Assembly (NCBI GenBank): GCA_015487785.1
Contig: WFPC01000055.1
Location: 82,807-146,806, forward strand
Reading direction: 5' to 3'
DNA from: Gammaproteobacteria bacterium
GTDB lineage: Bacteria; Pseudomonadota; Gammaproteobacteria; S012-40
DNA length: 64,000 nt
Shown: positions 64,000 through 64,000 of the stretch, one piece after another
How positions within the stretch are numbered: the first letter of the stretch is position 1
How the letters are laid out: each line of letters opens with the position of its first letter
Translations under genes and position numbers: made by a program
The notes under the pieces: generated by a model
Told to the model about the DNA's origin: nothing
The model's input: the letters and a program-made list of their open reading frames with translations, nothing else
Database searches by the model: none

Positions 64000-64000
64000 T

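Noticed and set aside
1..64000. CRISPR arrays, transposases, integrases or prophage genes
   Set aside because: No regularly spaced repeats, no DDE transposase or integrase motifs and no phage structural genes were seen on either strand.

Overview
The window looks like a chromosomal segment of a moderately high-GC gammaproteobacterial chemolithoautotroph. It carries a form II RuBisCO (cbbM) with its CbbQ/CbbO activase pair and a CbbR-type regulator, ribulose-phosphate epimerase, many c-type cytochromes, a complete System I cytochrome c maturation operon, and molybdenum uptake plus molybdopterin synthesis genes. No transposase, phage, CRISPR or rRNA sequence was seen. The only RNA gene found is a tRNA-Arg(ACG) at the right edge. 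Placement beyond Gammaproteobacteria (a sulfur- or iron-oxidiser) is inference.

Layout. (1) 1-10.0 kb: 5' part of an FtsH protease, cbbO, cbbQ and cbbM on the minus strand; then on the plus strand a GAF-PAS-GGDEF-EAL protein, cbbR, a lipoprotein monoheme cytochrome and a DUF302 protein. (2) 10.0-14.3 kb: a secreted CFI-box protein, a small membrane protein and a DUF3530-like protein (minus), then rpe (plus). (3) 14.3-27.5 kb: eleven plus-strand genes that form the most interesting part of the window. They are three NHL-repeat lipoproteins, a tetraheme cytochrome, a parvulin-type PPIase, a 582-residue outer-membrane beta-barrel, three triheme cytochromes, a lipoprotein with an amicyanin-like copper site, and a 12-heme cytochrome. 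I read this as an uncharacterised trans-outer-membrane electron conduit. (4) 27.8-34.7 kb: ccmABCDEFGHI, which would mature those cytochromes. (5) 34.8-45.6 kb: a small RHH/zinc-ribbon regulator-like protein, then a putative envelope export system (DUF1302 barrel, RND/MMPL permease, second barrel, TPR-barrel fusion) converging on a two-gene ABC transporter. The RND protein and the ABC ATPase both carry unusual tryptophan-rich low-complexity segments. (6) 45.9-47.1 kb: a pentaheme cytochrome sharing a module with two cytochromes of region 3. (7) 47.1-58.1 kb: moeB, a kelch protein, moaA/C/D/E, PsiE-like, EAL-HDOD, metA, a P-loop protein and modABC. (8) 58.2-63.8 kb: a histidine phosphatase, then a TetR-RND-LolA-like-DUF1302 cassette, and the tRNA.

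How the parts may work together (inference): electrons from an extracellular donor could enter through the 12-heme cytochrome, barrel and copper/triheme proteins, feed respiration and reverse electron flow, and support CO2 fixation by the form II RuBisCO. The ccm operon directly downstream supplies heme attachment. The two RND/DUF1302 systems probably move lipids or other hydrophobic molecules between the membranes. Start sites were chosen from ribosome-binding sites, signal peptides and overlaps. Family assignments come from recognisable motifs, not from database searches.
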